This document shows, piece after piece, positions 38,201 through 49,935 of a stretch of DNA of 64,000 nucleotides (the first letter of the stretch is position 1; each line of letters opens with the position of its first letter). A program made the translations under genes and the position numbers. The DNA is from Arabidopsis thaliana (taxonomy: Eukaryota; Streptophyta; Magnoliopsida; Brassicales; Brassicaceae), in NCBI RefSeq assembly GCF_000001735.4, contig NC_003074.8:5642101-5706100 (forward strand). Reading direction: 5' to 3'. The notes under the pieces are model-generated. The model was given only the letters and a program-made list of their open reading frames with translations. It was not told the origin of the DNA and searched no databases.

Positions 38201-39290
38201 GATACTAAGAATGAATAACTTAAGTAAGCATGACATGAATTCAACAATGCCAACACGTCTGCTTCTATATTTCAGAGAAATCTTAATCTGGCCTCACCAC
38301 TAGAAGCGACAACGAATTCAGAAATACACAATTTTCACCATTTACTTGAGTTTCTAAGTTACTACTTACTAGTTACTACTATTAAAAGTTATTGCGAAAA
38401 GTTTACCTATAGGGCAACTTGATCGAGATACGACTAATATATACAACTTGATCAAAGTCGAATAATATAAAAAGATCCCATGGACCAATCTGTTACATAA
38501 GATGGCTGCTGAATTTTTTCTTTATCCAGAGTCTACTTATTTAAGGTTGATTTGTTTTATATATAAGAAAATACATAAGGAGGAAAAAGGGCATCAAAAC
38601 TATAGTCCAATTGTTTGATGGAGTATTGGTTTCACTGTATCTTTTTCTTGAACAAAAACTTTTAAAATGCATTTGAAGATAAAATTATATTAGTCCAATA
38701 TCGCGTCTTTCTTTCTCAAGCCGTCTCTTTAACCATCTTGTGTCTTGCGGGTTCGAGCTCTTATAAGTGCATCAAACAAATTTCTTTAAGATTTAACCTC
38801 AAAATTTATCATTCTACTATGTCTTTTTTTAGCATTTTCCTATTAATAGTAAATAGTACTGAAACTATATAAAAAACATTTGGAGACAATATAAATAGAA
38901 ACGGAAAACGGCAAATGATTAAAAATTTAATTACAAGTACGGTATGGATAATTCTTCAAGTTATCGATTATTGTATGTTTATTTTGGTATTTGAACTTCA
39001 AGATATCTTGGTGAAATAATATGGAAGACATCATTGTTTTACCTAATATATATAATTAATTGTCTTCAATGATATAAATTATATATAATGTGTAGGGGAA
39101 AATAACATAAAATAGAATGATTGCACACCATTGAAATTACATCCTAGGATCCGGGTTCACTACTAAACCCTATGGACGTTTTCACTTAAGTATATAAAAA
39201 CAATAAGGTGTATAAAAAAAGTAAACGAATCATCTAAAGATATAACTAGAGCAAAGTAAATAGGAGGGGAGATATCTATAAAACTTGTTC

Positions 39291-39298
39291 TATAAATA
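39291..39298 (+). promoter_or_regulatory. TATA box, second Ole e 1-like gene
   Basis: TTCTATAAATAGAGCTGCAT, the same 20-base context as the first copy, lies about 100 bp before the ATG at 39400. Confidence 0.8.
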
Positions 39299-39399
39299 GA
39301 GCTGCATAAGACAGTACTTTATCACATCCAAACCCAAAGCAACACAAACAAATATTTGCTATCTACTCTATAGTTTCATATACAAGTAATCCAAAAAAG

Positions 39400-40011
39400 A
39401 TGGCAGTTATCAAGAAACACATAACCTTCTCATTGGTCTTGTTGTGTCTCATTGTGGTGTCTCCAATGGCTAACGCTCAGAGTGGTCTTGGTGGTATCAA
39501 TGTCCCCATTATCAATGGGGTTCTCTTTTGCACCATCAATGGCGCCCCTCTCAATGGCACTCCGGCCCCGGCTTTCGCTAGTTAGTTGTCCATTCTTAAC
39601 CTATACTATATATACGAACTAATAAAAAGATTCACGAAATCATATTTATCTTAATGACGAATATTCACAAAAAGATAATATTTATGATCTCTTTGTTGAC
39701 ATACTAATTTAATGGTGCAAATAACAGATGCGGTCGTCCAGCTCCAGTGTGGAAACCTAAACAGAGTCGTAGCAGAAACAATTACGAACATTGCCGGATT
39801 ATTCACGTTTTCTACAAACGGAATTCAGATATCCCTTCCCACACTCCTCAACGATTGTCGTATCGTCGTCCCAACCCCTCGCTCCAGCTGCGACGCCACC
39901 CTCCCTTCCACCGGACAACTGATCTCCCAGTTAAATCTCGTCGGCAGTATCGTCTCCGGCCTCCTCAACATAGTCGCTATCCTCCCAACCGGTTTTATCC
40001 CCACAATCTAA
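39400..40011 (+). CDS. Secreted Ole e 1-like protein
   Basis: Two exons, 39400-39580 and 39728-40011, give 154 residues. Signal peptide MAVIKKHITFSLVLL through PMANAQ, then SGLGG, ING.LFCTINGAP, and after the intron NAVVQLQCGNLNRVV, LLNDCRIVV, SSCDATLP and a final PTGFIPTI. It is the same Ole e 1-like family as 34804-35688, with equal exon 2 length (284 bp) and intron phase but a shorter intron (147 bp). Four cysteines are retained (FC, LQC, NDC, SSC). Extracellular function is unknown. I believe it is AT3G16670, which I recall as responsive to water deprivation and phosphate supply; this is memory, not sequence evidence. Confidence 0.9.
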
Positions 40012-40225
40012 CTAAAACCAAACTATAAGCATAATTAATGTTCGGTTACAGTGTGTTTCCCTTCTCTATATATGTTTTGTGTCATGACCATTTACGTTTG
40101 TTTGCGTATGCATGAATAAGGTCAAGTTTCTGTCTCTGTCTTTGAAATAAAGCTCTTGTAAAACTTCTGTTTCCAGGGTCTTGCATGCATGTATAGTGCT
40201 GTAATGAAATGTAACAAATAATTTC

Positions 40226-40285
40226 CCTTTCTATCCCTAGCTATATATATATATATATATATATAAATATATATATTTTTTGGTA
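40226..40285. repeat. (TA)n microsatellite
   Basis: An uninterrupted TA run followed by AAATATATATAT, in the 3' flank of the second Ole e 1-like gene. Confidence 0.9.
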
Positions 40286-40384
40286 AACTGTTAAGTAAGC
40301 GTCCAATATATATTTGCTTTTATTTCACCTTTATTTTTATTTTACATCGAGTTTATCGAGTTTCGTATTTATTACACAAGTAGG

Positions 40385-40800
40385 AGGAAAAAATAAGGAC
40401 AAGTTTAATTAGTGATGTAGCGTCTATCTTCCTATTTCCTTTTACGTCTTTTCCTTTTCAAGTTCGTCTTTGTTTTTGGGCTTTCGTTTTTGTTATTAGG
40501 TTTTCTTTAAACTGTGTCGGCTATTTGTTGCTTTAGCCTCAAGTTTCAACAAGGGATTTATTCTTAAGTTCGTATAAGTACTCTTAAACTTGTAAGAGAT
40601 ACGGTGGTTGTTTTGAATAAGAAAACAGAGAAGCTTTTCTCTATCTCAAGTCTTTGAATTCTCCTCTTCTCTTGATCTATTGATACTCGAGAATACTGAG
40701 AACTCTTAGCTACGGTTGCTAATTCCGTGATCCATCGATACTCGGAGTTTCTAACGTATTTACCGCTGTATTAATTAGCTAGACTTCAAACCGACATTAA
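40385..40800 (+). mobile_element. Possible solo LTR-like remnant (uncertain)
   Basis: About 400 bp with a composition unlike its surroundings: pyrimidine-rich, then a TAAGAGATACGGTGGTTG / GAATAAGAAAACAGAGAAGC stretch reminiscent of the R/U5 part of Copia-type LTRs in Arabidopsis. No second LTR, internal region or target duplication was found. If real it is a broken fossil. Boundaries are guesses. Confidence 0.3.
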
Positions 40801-41224
40801 CTGTGTTAAGAAAAAAAAACTGTAAGTAATGCTTTTCGCAGCCGCTTTAGAGACATCCCTATCTCCTTCGCTAATTTGCACACTTCGTACGGGCTTCTCT
40901 CCTCTCTCTCTTAGATCCTTTCGTTTTCTATCCTAAATTCCAACAGTATTAATCCTCATCACTTTTATGGATTTTAATCTCCTTGTTGTTTCTGTAAATT
41001 ATCGACTCTTTCTTGTTTATTGATTACCCTATGTACTAGTGTTGGGAAATAATTAATTAATCTCCTAATGATGTGGATATTAATTTGATCTTCTCTTCTG
41101 CTGTATTTAAGAAACCTTTTTACGTTTATATCTTTTTTTAAAAGCTGAATTGCTTATTCATTATCCTCTGAATAATAACAATATAGCTGACAGTAATTAA
41201 CAAAGCAGTGTAATCGGTGAAACT

Positions 41225-42136
41225 ATGGCTCTAATGGACGAAGAGATCAAACGACTGTTCCTAGTCCAGAGGACATTGATGCAGATGCTGAAGGATCGTG
41301 GCTACTTAATCGACGGTTCTGAAATTACAATGACCCTAGAAGAGTTTATTGAGAAATATGGCGACAATATGAAAAGGAGTCTCTTGTTACTCTCAAAGCT
41401 AAGAAAAATGATGACAATGATAAGGTAATGTATAATTAAGTATGATGTCTCTCAATGTATTTATACCTATAAGAAGATATGGTTTGCATTGTATAAAACT
41501 GCTAAAACGCGTAATTTCGTGTGTTTGATCTCGTCTTGAGTTGTTTTGTAGCTTTATATTTTCTTCCCCAATGCTTCCAAAGTTGGAATTACGGAGATGA
41601 AGAAATACATAGACCAGTTAAAATCGGCAAACGTTTTCAGAGCAATTTTAGTGGTGCAAGATATAAAGGCATTTTCTCGCCAGGCTCTGGTTTTTTTAGG
41701 TGCGGTCTATCCAATATTTCATATTGAAGTTTTCCAGGTAACTAAAAAAACAAAACACATTTTGATTTTTGTTCTCTTGATCATCACAAAAGCCTAAACC
41801 ATGATTGAGTACTGTTGGTTCAGGAGAAGGAATTGATAGTGAACGTTAAGGAACATGTTTTTGTTCCTGAGCATCAAGCTCTTACTACTGAAGAGAAGCA
41901 AAAGTTTCTAGAGAGAAAGAGAACCAGGTTTGTAGTTTTTTTGCACATAGAAATAAAGTATTGTTATTAGTTTTGGGTGATTAAAGATTTGGAACCTGTT
42001 GGTGTTGTTAGCTTCCAAGGATTCACGTGACTGATCCAATTGCGAGATACTTTGGACTAAAACGTGGCGAAGTCGTCAAGATCTCTCGACTGAGTGAAAC
42101 ATCTGGTCGTTATATTACTTATCGCTATGTTATATA
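41225..42136 (+). pseudogene. RPB5-like RNA polymerase subunit gene, decayed
   Basis: Four exon-like blocks: 41225-41424 (MALMDEEIKRLFLVQRTLMQ, MTLEEFIEKYGDNMKR), 41552-41737 (FFPNASKVGITEMKKYIDQL, ILVVQDIKAFSRQAL), 41824-41927 (VNVKEHVFVPEHQALTTEEK) and 42012-42136 ([36 protein letters not shown]). Together they span the whole RPB5 family, a roughly 200-residue subunit shared by RNA polymerases I-V. One base appears missing in exon 1 after MKR (about 41370), and the exon 3/4 joint is out of frame. A normal protein is therefore not predicted, although introns with good splice sites remain. I believe it is AT3G16680. Divergence from the other RPB5 genes looks moderate. Confidence 0.82.
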
Positions 42137-42213
42137 ACCAAAACCGTTGACAATGATTTATTTATGACCTTGTTTGGGAGGCGTTATAATGATGTATGCA
42201 TGATTCAGGCCTA

Positions 42214-42293
42214 GCATTATTCCAATAATGGTCATATATCTCGATTAAGAAAACATAGTGTGACCAAAAAGTAATCATTGAATAATGTTTGCA
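42214..42293 (+). repeat. Dispersed repeat copy A
   Basis: Partner of 45522-45614. It occurs just after the stop of the RPB5-like relic. Confidence 0.65.
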
Positions 42294-42462
42294 ATGTAAA
42301 CTTAAAACTGTCATATCCGGAGAGAAAAAAAAAAAGAAAAGAGAATTTTTTTAATAGCTAGGACACAGTCAAAAACCAATACTCAACCGAAAAAAGAATC
42401 GAATATTTATTTTGTTTGTCAGGATAAATTATTTTAGAAATTTTGATGGGTAAAAGACGAGG

Positions 42463-44325
42463 TTAAGCGAGGAGAGGTTGATTTGGTATGAGGCCTTCTT
42501 CATCTTCTACAATTGGTTCGGCATTTCTGTAATAGGCATAAATTAGGAGTTGCATTATCCCAAGAAAGAATCCCATTCCATTTGGCACCTACACACACAA
42601 AATACAAATTCGTTTAAATATTATGATAAAAACAAAAAAAATCTCGCTTTCTTTTTAAAAACATTTGATACCAAAATGATACTTACTAGTAGAAACATAT
42701 CGTGTAGGAGTAAAGCGTAGACACCCCAAATCGCGCCGTTCAGAAAGAGGAAAAATGACAACCAAAATGGCATAAACTGCACACTTCTCGTCGTCACAAC
42801 CGTTTTCTGATATGATCAAAATGAATTAGATAAACGCGTATACATCGAAATGACCATCTAATAGTGATAATAGATACAATGACATTGATATTTTTTTGGA
42901 TAAAAACATGCTGAAAAACACTCTCCATACAATTTCTGTCTCTTTTAGTGGTGGTTGGTTTACTTATTGCTGAAAGGAAATATAACATTTATAATATATA
43001 ACAGCCCAAGACCGGTCCATGGTAGCTTAATGAAGCAACGTCCTTGGGCCCTCAGTTTAAATACAAAACCAATAGGCTCATTTAGAAGTTTAGTCGTTTA
43101 GTATGCAATAATTAATATTTGCATATATTGTAAGAGAAATGAATAAGCTATTTTAAATTTAGTTTTCTACGACAACCAGCCACAAACCTTTTGAAAGCAA
43201 GCAAAGTAGAGTTATTGGTATAGCGTATATATTATTGTCCTTCGTAGCAAGTGTGTATAAGATATTAAGATAGTGTGATAAAGAGAAAAAAGAGAGACTT
43301 ACAATAGCTGAAAGAGGAGAACCATACATGATAATGTTGAGAGTAGCACATATGAAACCCATTGAACTAGAACGCGAGTTTGCATCTCCAAACAGAGTTC
43401 TTGTTCCCGCAATCGCGATAACTGGGAAACACACGTTCAAAGCTAGAACCACAACAACTGTTTTCAACTGAAAAATAAAATTGAAATCAGAAATCAATTA
43501 GTTTCAAATGAAACGCGTTCAAGCTAAGTATTCTAGTCTAATTTATACTATTATAGTATTATATAGCAAGTAGACATAATCTAAACTAACTTATTGATTA
43601 AACGTCATAATTAAAATCTGCTAATCAGATCTGAATCTGAGTCACCAATGTTATCTCTAATATAAATGATCTGGGGCCATCAATTAAAAATGCATATTCA
43701 AACAAATTTTTATATCATATCAATATAATATATCATATAAAAACACATAATAAAATCTCACTATCACATATAATGCAAACTGAAACTATATATATAATAT
43801 GTATAGGTGGAAAGAAAACTTACGAATCTGGATTTGGGGACAAAGAAGAGGAAAATGAGAACGTAGATGGATTCAGCAAGAGCACCAAAGCCATTGACAG
43901 TAGAAACCAAGTATTCACCAGGTGTCACTATTCCGTAATATGTCCATAACGACGAGCTCATTAACGTGCAAATGTACGGAAAACACTCGTATTCCTCCGT
44001 CGATCTCCGCTGCACTATCCTCCAAAACGTCTCCCTAATTATCATTTTAATGTTTAACTTAATTTCCCCATTTCTTATAGTTCAATCAAATGTTACAAAT
44101 TAATCAAGATCATATGTAGAAAGAGAGAGTTAACTCACACAGGGGAGAGGAAGACAAGCACCGATATAACATTCCCTGCAACGATCATATATATAAAAAT
44201 AACTCATTTTATAGTATAAGTTACATAACTTTGTGGGTATATGAAATATGTAGATGATAATAAACACGTGCAAATAAAATGGTCATGTTACCTATGACTC
44301 CGACATAAAAACTCAAGTCTGCCAT
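42463..44325 (-). CDS. SWEET16: SWEET16 vacuolar sugar transporter
   Basis: Six exons: 44325-44292, 44175-44139, 44034-43824, 43467-43303, 42806-42687 and 42588-42463. They join in frame to 230 residues from MADLSFYVGVIGNVISVLVF to EEGLIPNQPLLA. Seven membrane spans form two MtN3/saliva triple-helix bundles joined by a linker span: first repeat SPVETFWRIVQRRSTEEY, second MYGSPLSAIKTVVTTRSVQF with FMPFWLSFFLFLNG. SWEETs are bidirectional sugar facilitators. Clade IV members such as this sit in the tonoplast and move fructose, glucose and sucrose. SWEET17 on chromosome 4 is the closest paralogue. It is convergent with the RPB5-like relic and divergent from the FAH-family gene. Confidence 0.95.
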
Positions 44326-45708
44326 CTCTGAGGATGGGTTTCTGAGGAAAGTAGATAGAGAAAGACTTGAAATAGGATGAGAGAGATAGCAAATTATAAG
44401 GACGCTACTTTGTGTTTGTCCGGTCCACATATCGAAAGACAAATATATATATGTGATTTAATTTTGGTAAAATATTAATGAAATATAAATTCTCTTTCAA
44501 GACAGCAAAATGAACAGAACATTAATGCTAGACTAAAAGAGCTCGTGTAGCATGTGAATATTTGATTAGGATGAAAGTCGCGTCGTGCATAGCTTGTTCT
44601 CACTTTTCAGGTTGAATAATTCTTTTTCTTCTTTTGTTCTTAATTTTTAATGACCTATTGGAATTGAAAACAGTGATTTAATAAAGATTTGAACAGTTGT
44701 AGTATCACGAGAACATAATTAACGGACATCGACCGGTAATGTGAACTCCACTCTTAGAAAACTTAAATAAATTAAACTCATATTAAGAAAAAAAAACAGC
44801 TTGAACTAAAATAACACATACCTCTGACTTCATGCTTGAACATGTATATAGTAATATATCAATAAGAGACATTATTTTGCTAATCCTAAACTTAAAAAAA
44901 AAAATCAAAGTTAAACAGAAATAATAGACATAGAAATTAGATGGATAATTCTAAATAAAATACCACATTTTATGGTTTGTTTTCTAAAACTACTAGTATG
45001 ATCCAAAAACTCCAAAAATACTATAAAGTTTAAGCTTAAGAATGAGTATAAGAGAGGTTCACAAAAAAAAAAAAAGATTCCTACAGGAAAAAAAAAATCT
45101 AAAATAGTAATCTTGATTGGTGATATAGAACTATCAAGTTTCTCTATATGGTTAGATCAAATTTTCGAGACTTGATCCTTAACATGTTTTCACAAGTTTT
45201 GGTTATTTGATAATTGCTAATGTGAGTCATGTAGAAAAAGTTAAACTCTACATACATATGCCCTCATGCCCCTTCTATGTGGTGATTAGCAAAATGTTAA
45301 TTTTTTAATTTTAGGCTTAAGTAATCAGTTTTATTGAAAATCCACGTCATGGTATCCTACTGTCTAAAATTCGTGAAACACGCGGTTGCTAAATTATTTG
45401 CAATAGGTCCAAATAGTTTAAGTAGTTTTCCAGTTTTGGCCAGTAACTTTCAAAGCTTTATTTTATGACCCTTTGGCTTTGTCCAACCGGCCTCGCTAGA
45501 AACCCTTCCATTTCCATAGTTGCATTATATGGGCCAATAATGGGCCATATATCTCGATTATGAAAACATAAGTTTCGGACCAAATAGTTTTAATCACTGA
45601 ATGTTGTAATGTTGTAATCACTGAACTCGGTAAGTAACTCAGTCAACAACAAATCTTAAAGAGAGAAAAAGAAGAGTCTTTGTGATTGTTGACTTGATTG
45701 ACATAAAA
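44326..45708. other. Divergent promoter region, SWEET16 / FAH-family gene
   Basis: About 1.4 kb of AT-rich DNA. A TATATATAT tract at about 44443 could serve SWEET16 (minus). Poly-A runs lie at 45065-45105. The block 45522-45614 is similar to 42214-42293 (listed separately). No gene seen. Confidence 0.55.
45522..45614 (+). repeat. Dispersed repeat copy B in FAH-family promoter
   Basis: It shares CCAATAATGG, CATATATCTCGATTA and GAAAACATA, in the same order, with 42214-42293, which lies downstream of the RPB5-like relic, 3.3 kb away in the same orientation. Confidence 0.65.
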
Positions 45709-47564
45709 ATGGCGACTTCGATGATTCAGAGATTGTTCAAACAAGGCACAAAGATCGTCGGCGTTGGACTCAATTACGCTTCTCACGCCAAAGAACTTGG
45801 CAATGCCCTCCCAAAGGTACCAACTTTACTTCTATCTTCTTCACATTCTTTTGTTTTCGAAAGTTGCCGCGTCAATTGAATCAGGATCGTTGATTTGTAA
45901 GAACACAAATGGGTCTCGATTTAAACCCTCTGTCTGTGTTTGTGTTGTGATTTGCTGGAAGTAGGACCCGATTGTGTTCTTAAAGCCAACTTCGTCGTAC
46001 CTGGAAAACGGTGGAACAATAGAGATCCCACATCCACTGGATTCACTTCACCATGAGGTGGAACTTGCTGTAGTAATTGGACAGAAAGCAAGAGATGTCC
46101 CAGAACGGTTAGCCATGAATTACATTGGAGGTATTTTTACTAGCCTGCTTCATTTTCTTACAAGTAACATCAAGGATATGAGATCGTAGAATAATGTGAA
46201 CCTTTTTGTATGTGATGTTAGTTGTGTTGTGGTATGTAGTCTTTTATGTTAGATAGCGATAAGCCAATGTTTGTGAGTTTGTTCTTCATCTTAGTCTTTA
46301 TATCCCTTTTTAATATGTAAGGTGTTCTTGTTTTCTAGGATATGCGCTTGCTCTTGATATGACTGCTAGGGAACTCCAAGTTTCTGCCATGGTAGAGAAC
46401 CACTTGTCTTTGTTATCAATGGATTTGTATGGGTTTGTACATATACATAGTTCCCACTAATAATAATCTTAGTGCATGCTCGAGCTTTGCCATTTACTAA
46501 TTGATCTGTCCTGTGTCCTTTACGGTCTTTATAAGCTCGTAAGCCATAATTTGGTTGAGTTTCCCCTGTGGGATTATATCATATGTTTGCCAATTGATTC
46601 CATGTTTCTATCCATACTTTCCTGTAAACAGAAATCTTAAATTTGTGTTGTGTTTTCATCAATGTTTTAATGCAATTTTTTACTTAAGCATATATCATCA
46701 TGGGGTGTTTAAATTCTCGTCTTCAGGCATCTGGTCTCCCATGTACGCTTGCTAAAGGACAGGATACCTTCACCCCCATCAGCTCCGTTGTAAGTCATGA
46801 TCTGACGCCTGTTTCTCAAAATGCTAGTTTCACCAAACCATGTGACGATTAGCATTATAGTTTATGGGAAATGTGTTACGTTGAATGGATCCAATTATTA
46901 CGCTTGTCCGGGATCACAGTATACGCAGCTAAGGTCATATAGCAGATTGCTTAGTGTTATTGCGTCCACTGGGATTTATGTATTACTGAGACTGGAATGC
47001 TTGTCGTCACCAGTTGATATATAAATATGCGTAACAAACATAGCCCATTAGCTACTGATAGCAAACACACTCTTAGCCTCTTATATTAATTTTGGTTTGT
47101 TTTATCTTGTTATAGCTACCAAAGGCAATGGTGCTGGATCCCAATAACCTGGAACTCTGGCTAAAGGTTTGGCTTCTCATGCTCTCTTGTCATAAGCTAC
47201 GCTGTTCCCTTTTAGAATCTCCCATAACAGGTAGATGATGAGACAAGACAGAAAGGTTGGACAAAGGATATGATCTTCAAGGTCCCATATCTCATCAGCT
47301 ACATAAGTTCTGTAATGACCCTTTTCAAAGGAGATGTCATATTGACAGGTAAAATATTTGTTTTCCCATATATTTTGATTAGTCTATAGCTGAGATAACA
47401 TTCAAGATAGTATTGTTAAAATAAAGTTGGTGAAATGTGTGTATATAGGTACACCAGAAGGTATAGGACCTGTAAAGATAGGTCAGAAGATAACCGCCGG
47501 AATCACCGGTCTTTCTGAAGTTCAGTTCGACGTCGGTAGGCGGCTAAAGCCATTGTTGAGATAG
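45709..47564 (+). CDS. FAHD1-like acylpyruvase / oxaloacetate decarboxylase
   Basis: Seven exons (45709-45816, 45965-46130, 46339-46391, 46727-46789, 47116-47166, 47231-47348, 47449-47564) join in frame to 224 residues. The start is [20 protein letters not shown]. The fumarylacetoacetate hydrolase fold shows [10 protein letters not shown], the metal-binding [11 protein letters not shown] and [14 protein letters not shown], then [13 protein letters not shown] and [15 protein letters not shown]. Size and motifs fit the FAHD1 branch (mitochondrial hydrolysis of acylpyruvates or oxaloacetate decarboxylation in animals) and not tyrosine-pathway FAH itself. Substrate in plants is not settled by sequence. 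I believe it is AT3G16700. Its last two exons are copied at 49645-49935. Confidence 0.92.
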
Positions 47565-47919
47565 TATTTTGTGAATCATTTGTTGTATAAACTTCATTCA
47601 TAAGAGCATTTTTACTTAATTTCTCTTGCTGACCTTTTTGTAATGATACATGTTTAAGATTCTTCAATCAAAATATAATCTCCACATTAAGCAGAGTTTA
47701 AGTATCTAATTGAATTAATACAAATTTTATAATTAATTAAACGATTACAAGTCTACGCGGCGAGACTCATGTTCGTATCTCCGTCGCTGTTCTTCCACAA
47801 GTATACGAGAGAAGTTAGGTTTTCGTCTTCTTCAAGCTCACCTCCACCATTTCTCTGCTCTTCTTGTTGTATAGAGTTCGAATTGCGCAGTGAAATGACT
47901 CAGAAGACATAGATTGTGA

Positions 47920-49443
47920 ATGCGTAGATCCATTGCGACTGGGTTTGCGTCGATAGTGAAGGGATTTCATCTTCATAGTCATAGACATCGTCTACAGATA
48001 AGTAACCCTAGAACTGCTGCTTCCTTAAGCCTTTGTGGTTTCTGTTTCTGGATTCGAGCTTTTTCTAGTTACCGAAAGATTTTGAGAAACGGTCTTCACA
48101 ATCTTCAGTTTAATGATGCTCTTGATTTGTTCACTCGTATGGTTCACTCTCGTCCCCTTCCTTCAATTATCGATTTCACTAGATTATTGAGTGTTATTGC
48201 AAAGATGAATAGATATGATGTTGTGATTTCTCTCTTTGAGCAAATGCAAATCCTGGGGATTCCACCTCTTCTTTGTACTTGCAATATCGTTATGCATTGT
48301 GTTTGTCTATCTTCTCAGCCTTGTCGTGCTTCGTGCTTTCTTGGGAAGATGATGAAACTTGGTTTTGAGCCTGACTTAGTCACGTTTACTTCTCTGCTTA
48401 ATGGTTACTGTCATTGGAATAGAATTGAGGATGCTATAGCTCTGTTTGATCAGATTTTGGGAATGGGATTTAAACCTAATGTTGTGACATACACCACATT
48501 GATTCGCTGTCTTTGTAAAAACCGACATTTGAATCACGCGGTGGAGCTTTTTAACCAGATGGGGACTAATGGGAGTAGACCGAATGTTGTTACCTACAAC
48601 GCTCTTGTTACCGGTCTTTGCGAGATTGGTAGATGGGGTGATGCTGCTTGGCTTCTGAGGGATATGATGAAGAGGAGAATTGAACCTAATGTAATCACTT
48701 TCACTGCGTTGATCGATGCGTTTGTGAAAGTGGGGAAGCTTATGGAGGCTAAAGAACTGTACAATGTGATGATCCAAATGTCTGTGTATCCTGATGTTTT
48801 CACTTACGGTTCACTGATCAATGGGCTTTGCATGTATGGTCTCTTAGATGAGGCTAGGCAAATGTTTTATTTGATGGAAAGGAATGGTTGCTACCCGAAT
48901 GAAGTGATTTATACTACTCTCATACATGGATTTTGCAAGTCTAAAAGGGTAGAGGACGGGATGAAAATCTTCTATGAGATGTCGCAGAAAGGAGTAGTTG
49001 CAAACACAATCACTTACACCGTTCTTATCCAGGGTTATTGTCTAGTGGGCAGACCTGATGTTGCCCAAGAAGTTTTCAATCAGATGAGTTCTCGTCGTGC
49101 GCCTCCAGATATTAGGACATACAACGTTTTGTTAGATGGTCTTTGTTGTAATGGGAAAGTAGAGAAGGCATTGATGATATTCGAATACATGCGGAAGAGA
49201 GAGATGGATATTAATATTGTTACATATACCATCATTATTCAAGGGATGTGCAAGCTTGGTAAGGTGGAAGATGCTTTTGATTTATTTTGTAGCCTTTTCT
49301 CCAAAGGAATGAAGCCTAATGTTATAACCTACACCACAATGATATCGGGATTTTGTAGGCGAGGCTTAATTCATGAAGCTGATTCGCTGTTTAAGAAAAT
49401 GAAAGAAGATGGGTTCTTACCAAATGAAAGTGTGTACAAGTAG
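47920..49443 (+). CDS. P-class pentatricopeptide repeat protein, Rf-like
   Basis: Intronless, 507 residues. After an Arg/Ser-rich, organelle-targeting-like start ([20 protein letters not shown]), about twelve uniform 35-residue P-type repeats follow (for example [20 protein letters not shown] and [20 protein letters not shown]). There is no E or DYW tail. The high, even repeat similarity and the [24 protein letters not shown] phrases place it near the restorer-of-fertility-like PPR group, which acts on mitochondrial transcripts. The gene lies between an intact FAH-family gene and a broken copy of that gene's 3' end. I believe it is AT3G16710. Confidence 0.9.
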   Translation: MRRSIATGFASIVKGFHLHSHRHRLQISNPRTAASLSLCGFCFWIRAFSSYRKILRNGLHNLQFNDALDLFTRMVHSRPLPSIIDFTRLLSVIAKMNRYDVVISLFEQMQILGIPPLLCTCNIVMHCVCLSSQPCRASCFLGKMMKLGFEPDLVTFTSLLNGYCHWNRIEDAIALFDQILGMGFKPNVVTYTTLIRCLCKNRHLNHAVELFNQMGTNGSRPNVVTYNALVTGLCEIGRWGDAAWLLRDMMKRRIEPNVITFTALIDAFVKVGKLMEAKELYNVMIQMSVYPDVFTYGSLINGLCMYGLLDEARQMFYLMERNGCYPNEVIYTTLIHGFCKSKRVEDGMKIFYEMSQKGVVANTITYTVLIQGYCLVGRPDVAQEVFNQMSSRRAPPDIRTYNVLLDGLCCNGKVEKALMIFEYMRKREMDINIVTYTIIIQGMCKLGKVEDAFDLFCSLFSKGMKPNVITYTTMISGFCRRGLIHEADSLFKKMKEDGFLPNESVYK

Positions 49444-49644
49444 GTGCCAGCGTAAGCAGAACTCATGAGGAGTTAAGGTTACTTCGATGCTTTTGATCTC
49501 AAACATATGACGACAGTACAGCTGCAGTTTGGGGAGAGGAAACACAGGTTATAATACATGTTGCATATTAGGAAACTTATATATTGCATTGGATAACTGA
49601 AATTTTAACCTCCACTCTCTTGTTGTAAATGGTAAATTTGCAGG

Positions 49645-49935
49645 TGCAACAAAGAGTGTTGCCATACCTCGTCAGCTACATAGGTTCCGTAATGATTCAT
49701 TTACAAGGAGATGTCATTTTGACAGGTATTTGTTTGTTGTTGAAGATTCTTTCCATCGTTGAGATTCCGCATTGAACCAGAGTTGTAGATTAGATTACTG
49801 AAGTCGAACATAGTATTCTTAAGAAAGCTGTTGAATGTATAGATAGAAGACCTGTAATGATTGGTTAGGCGGTATTGCCCTTGTTCAGTTCGATCTATGT
49901 AGGCGTCTAAAGCCATTGTGCGAAATAGTGTTGAA
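49645..49935 (+). pseudogene. Broken copy of the FAH-family gene 3' end
   Basis: 49645-49726 resembles exon 6 of the gene at 45709-47564 (CGTCAGCTACATAGGTTCCG, AAGGAGATGTCATTTTGACA then GGT). About 49842-49935 resembles exon 7 (GACCTGTAATGATTGG, GTTCAGTTCGATC, AGGCGTCTAAAGCCATTGTG). An intron-like gap is kept between them. Internal parts of exon 7 are missing and frames are not open. It is a non-functional duplicate lying beyond the PPR gene, with no copy of exons 1-5 seen. Confidence 0.85.

Noticed and set aside
43005-43060. hAT-terminus-like CCCAAGACCGGTCC / CCTTGGGCCC in a SWEET16 intron
   Set aside because: Only a short imperfect inverted match; no element body or target duplication found.
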